Assembly (NCBI GenBank): GCA_017414145.1
Contig: JAFPQL010000286.1
Location: 1-6,435, forward strand
Direction of reading: 5' to 3'
DNA length: 6,435 bases
From: Oscillospiraceae bacterium
GTDB lineage: Bacteria > Bacillota_A > Clostridia > Oscillospirales > Ruminococcaceae
Shown here: positions 1-3,830 of the stretch, in pieces
How positions within the stretch are numbered: position 1 is the first letter of the stretch
Layout: every line of letters begins with the position of its first letter
The notes under the pieces: generated by a model
The model's database searches: none
Told to the model about the DNA's origin: nothing
The model's input: only the letters and a program-made list of their open reading frames with translations
Made by a program: the position numbers and the translations under genes

Positions 1-29
1 CTTGGCTGCTTTTGTTTGTTGTTCTGGTA

Positions 30-104
30 GGGCGAAGTGCGGCTGTGTCCCGATTTCGCCCGCGGCGGGCTTTAGGTCATTGCCAGCGCGGGCTCCGCGC
101 CCGC
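30..104. other. GC-rich inverted repeats upstream of mnmA
   Basis: No gene is recognisable in the first 100 bases. Three inverted repeats are visible. GGGCGAA at 30-36 pairs with TTCGCCC at 55-61, with an 18-nt loop. GCCC at 58-61 pairs with GGGC at 67-70 and is followed by a short TTT. GCGGGC at 88-93 pairs with GCCCGC at 99-104, with a 5-nt loop, ending directly before the mnmA -35 box. They could be the remains of a terminator for a gene left of the window, since T-rich sequence lies at 9-25, but no clean hairpin followed by a U-tract is present. Confidence 0.3.
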
Positions 105-133
105 TTGACAAACCGCGGCGATTATGCTATAAT
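105..133 (+). promoter_or_regulatory. Sigma-A promoter of mnmA
   Basis: A perfect -35 box, TTGACA (105-110), is separated by 17 nt from a perfect -10 box, TATAAT (128-133), with an extended -10 TGC at 125-127. The expected transcription start is near 140, giving a leader of about 37 nt before the mnmA ATG. The match suggests strong constitutive expression. Confidence 0.9.
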
Positions 134-176
134 ATCCCCCGGTAATGCAGCAGAAAACAGAACTGAGGTGTGCGTG

Positions 177-1247
177 ATGAAGGCTTTGATTGCGATGAGC
201 GGCGGCGTCGATTCGAGTGTCGCGGCCTATCTGACCGGCGCGGCCGGCTATGACTGCATCGGCTGCACCATGCAGCTCTGGGATTCGGACGGCGATGTCT
301 GCGCGGTGGCAAAGGACGCCGAGGACGCCCGTCTCGCTGCCGAACGGCTGGGGATGCCGCATCATCTGTTCGATTACCGTGCGGATTTTCGCGAGGAGGT
401 CATCGGAGACTTTGTACGCTGCTATCTCTGCGGCAAAACGCCGAATCCATGCATCGTCTGCAACCGGCAGTTCAAGTTTTCGCGGCTGCTCGGCCGTGCG
501 GATCAGCTCGGCTGCGATAAGATCGTCACCGGTCATTATGCGCGCACGGAGGAGACGGACAGCGGCTTTGTCCTGCGGCGCGGCACCGATCCGGCGAAGG
601 ATCAGAGCTATGTGCTCTATATGCTGACGCAGGCGCAGCTTTCCCGTCTGCTGCTGCCGCTGGGCGGCCTGACCAAGGCGGCTGTGCGGCAGATCGCGGC
701 AGAACAGGGCTTCCTCAACGCCGGCAAGCATGATTCGCAGGACATCTGCTTCGTGCCGGACGGCGACTACGCCCGCGTTGTGGAGCAGGTGAGCGGAAAG
801 CAGGCGGTTCCCGGCGAATTTGTGGATCTGTCCGGACGGGTGCTGGGACAGCACCGCGGCATCATTCACTATACCGTCGGACAGCGGCGCGGGCTGGGCA
901 TCGCGCTCGGTGAGCCGGCGTATGTCGTCGGCATCGACACTGCGCAGAACCGCGTCATCCTCGGCAGAAATGAGGATCTGTTCACGGATACCGCCGAGCT
1001 GTCCGGCATGAACTGGATCAGCGGCAGAATTCCGCAGGAGCCGGTGCGCTGTACGGCGAAAATCCGGTACCGGCATCCCGCGCAGCCGGCATGGCTTCAG
1101 TTCACGGGTGCGGACACGGCAGTGCTCCGGTTTGACACGCCGCAGCGTGCGATCACGGCAGGGCAGGCAGGCGTCTGCTATGACGGGGACATTGTGCTGG
1201 GCGGCGGCTGCATTTTGCGTGCATACAATTCGGATATCATGCACTGA
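177..1247 (+). CDS. mnmA: tRNA-specific 2-thiouridylase MnmA
   Basis: This cytoplasmic enzyme thiolates U34 in the wobble position of tRNAs for Lys, Glu and Gln, using ATP to adenylate the uridine and sulfur delivered from a cysteine desulfurase. The 356-residue protein has the family's usual length. Visible hallmarks are the N-terminal PP-loop SGGVDSS (8-14), the TPNPCIVCNR segment with the expected catalytic Cys95, the second catalytic Cys191 in DSQDICF, and VGQRRGLG (235-242) leading into the C-terminal beta-barrel region. The ATG at 177 is chosen because GAGGTG (165-170) lies 6 nt upstream and the PP-loop then falls at the usual distance from the N-terminus; the frame stays open to position 12, but that extension would overlap the promoter. 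Unusually, four cysteines (82, 85, 92, 95) form a CxxC-x6-CxxC pattern. The gene appears monocistronic, with its own promoter and a hairpin terminator. Confidence 0.96.
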   Translation: MKALIAMSGGVDSSVAAYLTGAAGYDCIGCTMQLWDSDGDVCAVAKDAEDARLAAERLGMPHHLFDYRADFREEVIGDFVRCYLCGKTPNPCIVCNRQFKFSRLLGRADQLGCDKIVTGHYARTEETDSGFVLRRGTDPAKDQSYVLYMLTQAQLSRLLLPLGGLTKAAVRQIAAEQGFLNAGKHDSQDICFVPDGDYARVVEQVSGKQAVPGEFVDLSGRVLGQHRGIIHYTVGQRRGLGIALGEPAYVVGIDTAQNRVILGRNEDLFTDTAELSGMNWISGRIPQEPVRCTAKIRYRHPAQPAWLQFTGADTAVLRFDTPQRAITAGQAGVCYDGDIVLGGGCILRAYNSDIMH

Positions 1248-1277
1248 ATATTCCTTTCTGTATCATTATTTTGGCCG

Positions 1278-1309
1278 GCCTGACGCCGTTTTTCGGGGCG
1301 CCGGGCTTT
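1278..1309 (+). terminator. Probable intrinsic terminator of mnmA
   Basis: A GC-rich stem, 1278-1287 with 1297-1306, contains one A-C mismatch and one wobble pair, encloses a 9-nt loop and is followed by TTT at 1307-1309. It starts 31 nt after the mnmA stop codon. The U-tract is short, so termination may be incomplete. Confidence 0.6.
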
Positions 1310-1386
1310 CCTATGGACAGAATCACAAGAATTAAGCTTCGCTTTTGTGCAAACTAAACGATTATTTTTATCATGTTCTGAAAGAG

Positions 1387-1415
1387 TTGACAAAACTGCC
1401 TTTGCGTGGTATAAT
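1387..1415 (+). promoter_or_regulatory. Sigma-A promoter of the Thr-rich membrane protein gene
   Basis: TTGACA (1387-1392), a 17-nt spacer and TATAAT (1410-1415) with extended -10 TGG (1407-1409) make an exact consensus promoter. The predicted start is near 1422, leaving an 85-nt leader. The rest of the mnmA-1508 gap (1310-1386) shows nothing else recognisable. Confidence 0.9.
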
Positions 1416-1441
1416 ATAACCAGATATTACAGAGACCATAT

Positions 1442-1450
1442 GGGGGAAAT
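1442..1450 (+). promoter_or_regulatory. Leader motif GGGGGAAAT, copy 1
   Basis: The 9-mer starts 26 nt after the -10 box. The identical 9-mer at 3720-3728 starts 26 nt after the -10 box of the pectinesterase gene. A weak ATAT/ATAT hairpin (1424-1427 with 1438-1441) directly precedes it. The function is unknown; an RNA or protein binding site in the 5' leader is an inference. Confidence 0.4.
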
Positions 1451-1494
1451 GAAATAGAATCCGCGAACAGGTAACAGGCTCCGAAAAATTGAAA

Positions 1495-1502
1495 TGAGGT
1501 GA
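1495..1502 (+). promoter_or_regulatory. Ribosome binding site that fixes the start at 1508
   Basis: TGAGGTGA lies 5 nt before the ATG at 1508. The in-frame GTG at 1499 sits inside this Shine-Dalgarno sequence, so it cannot be the start served by it. Confidence 0.85.
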
Positions 1503-1507
1503 GCAGA

Positions 1508-2581
1508 ATGAGCGGAACGGTCAGAAGGCGTCAGGATTTCTCGGATATTGATCATCTTGACCGTGCAACAGAGGCCTTTTTGCGGGAGCAGCGGAAGGCA
1601 CTCGAAGAACGGCGATATGTCCGTGCCCCGCGGACGGCGCCGCTGTGGATTCAGAGCCACTGGAAGCAGGCGATCGTGACAGCTGCGCTGGTGCTGGTCG
1701 GCGGGCTCGCAGTCTTTGCGGGCGTGAAGCTGGCTGCAAACGGCAGAGCGATTCGTCAGCCCGAACCTGAAACCACACAGTCTGCTGAAGCGGTGTTGAC
1801 TTCCGCAGAGCAGACGGAGTCGGAGAAAACGGAGGCCGGTCAGGCATCCGAAGCCGAAAACACCGATGAGGAGACCAAGGGCAGCACGGCAGTGACCACT
1901 GCACCGAAAACAACGGAAAAAACAAACAGTGAGGAGCGAACGAACTCCTCCGGCGCAGCTTCCTCTGCGACAACCCGCCGGACGGAATCGACCTCCGGTT
2001 CGCAGAGCAGCTCGGAGACCTCCAGACTTGCCGAATCACGGCAGGAAAAGCCGGCGATGACAACCGTGCAGCGCGGCGGATCCGGCGTGAAGGCCGTCAG
2101 CAGCAGTGCGACAACGCGCACCACTGCCCGTCAGACATCCAGACAGACGACCACCACGACGACCCGTACCACGACGCGCACCACGGCGCGGACGACGGCT
2201 TCGACCTCCCGACAGACCACCGCGCAGACCACACAGACGACACCGCGGGTGACCGAGGCGCCGAAGGCTGTGCCGGCTGTGGACAGTGTGAAGATCAGTG
2301 AAGTGAAGCGGACAAACGGCGGCTATCAGCACCGGGTTACCGTGCAGATCAGCAATCCGAACAGCACACGCTTTGACGATCTCCGGACCTTCTACCTGCA
2401 TCTGCCCATCAATGCCATCAAGTCCGGCTGTGTGTCCGGTTCTGCGTCGATGAGCCAGACCACCGGCAGAACCGTGTCGTTCTATTACGGCGGCCCGCTG
2501 TCAGCCGGCGGCAAGGTTTCGATCGTATTCCTCATCGTGACCGACCGACCGATGTCGAGTGTGACCTGCACCCTCGGCTGA
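1508..2581 (+). CDS. Membrane-anchored Ser/Thr-rich protein with C-terminal beta-rich domain
   Basis: I do not recognise a named family. The 357-residue protein has a charged N-terminal region of about 53 residues with acidic and basic helices and no signal peptide, one hydrophobic segment at about 54-74 (start AIVTAALVLV), a long low-complexity stalk (about 85-255) rich in Thr, Ser, Glu and Arg, and a C-terminal domain of about 100 residues (258-357). Charge distribution suggests N-terminus in the cytoplasm and the C-terminus outside (inference). The last domain has alternating hydrophobic residues, an RVTVQISNPNS strand, and a closing GPLSAGGKVSIVFLI strand resembling the end of CBM2-type or Ig-like beta-sandwiches, but it lacks the surface tryptophans of typical CBM2. 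Cys308 and Cys354 could form a disulfide. The gene is monocistronic, between its own promoter and a strong terminator. Possible roles are cell-wall or polysaccharide contact, or sensing; neither is shown. Confidence 0.85.
   Translation: MSGTVRRRQDFSDIDHLDRATEAFLREQRKALEERRYVRAPRTAPLWIQSHWKQAIVTAALVLVGGLAVFAGVKLAANGRAIRQPEPETTQSAEAVLTSAEQTESEKTEAGQASEAENTDEETKGSTAVTTAPKTTEKTNSEERTNSSGAASSATTRRTESTSGSQSSSETSRLAESRQEKPAMTTVQRGGSGVKAVSSSATTRTTARQTSRQTTTTTTRTTTRTTARTTASTSRQTTAQTTQTTPRVTEAPKAVPAVDSVKISEVKRTNGGYQHRVTVQISNPNSTRFDDLRTFYLHLPINAIKSGCVSGSASMSQTTGRTVSFYYGGPLSAGGKVSIVFLIVTDRPMSSVTCTLG
2105..2248 (+). repeat. Low-complexity Thr/Arg codon tract in the stalk
   Basis: Residues 200-247 of the membrane protein are mainly TT, TTR and TTA units, seen in DNA as irregular repeats of ACN triplets. 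ACC, ACG and ACA are intermixed rather than identical, so this is a protein-level linker more than a fresh tandem DNA expansion. Its expected role is a flexible, possibly glycosylated spacer. Confidence 0.7.
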
Positions 2582-2670
2582 TTCATGATGCCGAATCACC
2601 TCTGACAGCAGCGATTTTTTCATAAGAACCACTGCTCCGAAGCAATGAGAAGAACTCCGGACAAAAATTT

Positions 2671-2708
2671 TGCCCCTGTGTGCTGCAAAGCATACAGGGG
2701 CATTTTTT
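2671..2708 (+). terminator. Strong intrinsic terminator, possibly bidirectional
   Basis: A 14-bp stem (2671-2684 with 2689-2702, one G-T wobble) closes on a GCAA loop and is followed by six T's (2703-2708). It ends the + strand membrane-protein gene. On the opposite strand the hairpin is followed by AAATTTTTG, so it may also stop transcription of the convergent nucleosidase gene, whose stop codon is at 2747-2749. A weaker 6-bp inverted repeat (2579-2584 with 2593-2598) overlaps the stop codon of the first gene. Confidence 0.92.
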
Positions 2709-2746
2709 CGCTGTTAAGCCGAATCCGAATCCGGTGCGGTGTAGCC

Positions 2747-3496
2747 TTAAATTCTGTCTGAAATCTGCAATGCAATTTGCAGTTTGTCGAGATTGTGATT
2801 TGCATCTGACAGTTGATCAATCTGATAATTTCCTTCTGCAAGAACATCTCCCGCGGACAAAAAGTCATACAGTTCAAACCCGTAAAAGTCGGAAACCGCC
2901 TGCACGCCGGCGACTTCCATTTCGACCGCGATACAGCCTTCTTCTTTTCTCTGATTGACCAGATTGACTGTTTCACGCAAAGGGCAGTCTGTTGTCCAGA
3001 CTTTCCCCTTTACAAAAGGAATGTGCAGCTCCGTAAAAATCCGTGCAAGCCTGTCTGCGTTCTTGATGTCGATATAGTCCTGCGGTTCGGCAAAATAATA
3101 GGACATTCCTTCCCCGCGGTATGCCCTTGACGGAATGATGAATTTCCCGTCGGTCATGCCGCGGTCCAGACTTCCGCAGGAACCGAACATAATAAACTTG
3201 TATGCGCCTGTCAGGTGATTCGCTTCGGCTGTCAGTTCTCCTGCACAGGCAGAACCGATATGCGTCAGATAAAATGCGATCTCTCTGTTATCTCTCCGGA
3301 ATGACCAGATCGGTATATTTCCGTTGCAGACACATATTTCCGCAATTTGTCTGCATTCATACTGCGACAATAGATGTTCATATATCTCCTTTGAGAATAT
3401 GACAAGGCATATTTCAACGAGATTCTTTTTTGCGCCGTAGAAAGCCTCAAAGTTTACGATCGGATCACTTTCGATGTCATACGAATCAATTATCAT
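2747..3496 (-). CDS. Nucleoside phosphorylase/nucleosidase family protein
   Basis: The 249-residue protein belongs to the PNP/UDP phosphorylase superfamily, which cleaves the glycosidic bond of nucleosides with phosphate or water. Seen are a Gly-rich loop GSCGSLD (105-111), the segment EGMSYYF (129-135), TTDCPLRE (168-175) and the superfamily's ribose-binding signature in AVEMEVAGVQAVS (190-202, with Met193 and Glu194). SAGDV (214-218) holds Asp217, a candidate for the general acid. Length fits the hexameric or trimeric classes. Substrate cannot be read from the sequence, and purine or uridine phosphorylase or a nucleosidase are all possible. The ATG at 3496 has AAAGGCGG about 10 nt upstream, a slightly long spacing, with its promoter close behind. 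No signal peptide, so cytoplasmic. GC is about 46% by hand count of 2761-3480, clearly below the flanking genes, which hints at different origin. Confidence 0.88.
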   Translation of the reverse strand: MIIDSYDIESDPIVNFEAFYGAKKNLVEICLVIFSKEIYEHLLSQYECRQIAEICVCNGNIPIWSFRRDNREIAFYLTHIGSACAGELTAEANHLTGAYKFIMFGSCGSLDRGMTDGKFIIPSRAYRGEGMSYYFAEPQDYIDIKNADRLARIFTELHIPFVKGKVWTTDCPLRETVNLVNQRKEEGCIAVEMEVAGVQAVSDFYGFELYDFLSAGDVLAEGNYQIDQLSDANHNLDKLQIALQISDRI

Positions 3497-3524
3497 CTGA
3501 AACGAACCGCCTTTCTGGTTCCGA

Positions 3525-3537
3525 TTTTCCCGGAAAA
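3525..3537 (-). promoter_or_regulatory. Inverted repeat over the predicted start of transcription
   Basis: TTTTCC (3525-3530), a single central C, and GGAAAA (3532-3537) form a perfect inverted repeat. Its centre, 3531, is also the position predicted for +1 of the nucleosidase transcript, immediately after the -10 box. A repressor operator there is plausible, but no regulator gene is in the window. Confidence 0.35.
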
Positions 3538-3566
3538 ATTATATCACACGATCTCTGCACTGTCAA
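3538..3566 (-). promoter_or_regulatory. Sigma-A promoter of the nucleosidase gene
   Basis: On the minus strand TTGACA (3566-3561), a 17-nt spacer and TATAAT (3543-3538) with an extended -10 TGA match the consensus exactly. It lies about 40 nt before the start codon at 3496. Confidence 0.9.
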
Positions 3567-3682
3567 TAGAAACGCCGGCGTCAGAAGACTGCGGATGTCT
3601 GCCGGCATGACGGGTACAGTCAGCGAAGCTGTGACAATCGCGCATAAATCATGTGCAATCTGACTATACGCCGGCCGGAAAG
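3567..3682. other. Divergent intergenic region with inverted repeats
   Basis: This stretch separates the two divergent promoters and has no convincing gene. A possible stem pairs GCCGGC at 3574-3579 with GCCGGC at 3601-3606. A small hairpin CAGC-GAA-GCTG lies at 3621-3631. GCCGGC occurs again at 3670-3675, next to the pectinesterase -10 region, and CCGGCCGG at 3671-3678 is palindromic. Regulator binding is possible, but such GC words are common in this DNA. Confidence 0.35.
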
Positions 3683-3693
3683 TGTGCTATAAT
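3683..3693 (+). promoter_or_regulatory. Extended -10 promoter of the pectinesterase gene, no clear -35
   Basis: TGTGC (3683-3687) and TATAAT (3688-3693) form a strong extended -10 element. The expected -35 position (3665-3670, TATACG) does not match TTGACA; the nearest look-alike, CTGACT at 3660-3665, would need a 22-nt spacer. The predicted start is near 3700. In contrast to the other three promoters here, this one may rely on an activator. Confidence 0.7.
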
Positions 3694-3699
3694 CAGAAT

Positions 3700-3830
3700 A
3701 TGAGCAGCGCTGCTGCTTAGGGGGAAATCTGCCCTGCGCAGATACAGAAAAAAGACAGGCGAAGCCGCAGCACCGCGCAGATTCTGCCGGTCTGCGGCGC
3801 GTACTGTCCGCTTGAGAAAGAGGGATATCT
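3700..3830 (+). promoter_or_regulatory. Structured 5' leader of the pectinesterase mRNA
   Basis: About 130 nt separate the predicted transcript start from the ATG. Visible elements in order are a hairpin AGCAGC-GCT-GCTGCT (3703-3717), the motif GGGGGAAAT (3720-3728), a hairpin ATCTGC/GCAGAT (3727-3732 with 3738-3743), GACAG (3754-3758), which can pair with CTGTC (3804-3808) around inner hairpins GGC-GAA-GCC (3758-3766) and CGCAGA/TCTGCG (3776-3781 with 3791-3796), then the ribosome binding site AAAGAGGG (3817-3824) with a 6-nt spacer. TCTGC occurs three times and GCAGA twice, so alternative pairings are possible. I could not match it to a riboswitch class I know. Confidence 0.5.

Noticed and set aside
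12..176. N-terminal extension of mnmA by 55 codons from the upstream in-frame ATG
   Set aside because: It would run through the promoter and the ribosome binding site, and the family's N-terminus fits the ATG at 177.
72..1244. Long open frame antisense to mnmA
   Set aside because: Arg/His/Ala-rich composition typical of a shadow frame in GC-rich DNA; no recognisable motif, and mnmA on the other strand is certain.
1440..1457. Five-codon mini-ORF in the leader of the Thr-rich membrane protein gene
   Set aside because: No Shine-Dalgarno sequence precedes it and so short a frame is expected by chance; its bases overlap the GGGGGAAAT motif.
2105..2248. ACN-rich tract as a CRISPR or tandem repeat array
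   Set aside because: There are no constant repeats with unique spacers; it is a Thr-rich coding linker with mixed codons.
3574..3675. Three GCCGGC words as operator sites
   Set aside because: The hexamer is self-complementary and frequent in this GC-rich sequence, including inside genes, and the spacings (27 and 69) show no clear pattern.
3700..3830. Pectinesterase leader as a known riboswitch (c-di-GMP, c-di-AMP or cobalamin)
   Set aside because: Some short words look similar, but the conserved cores I remember for these classes are not present in order.
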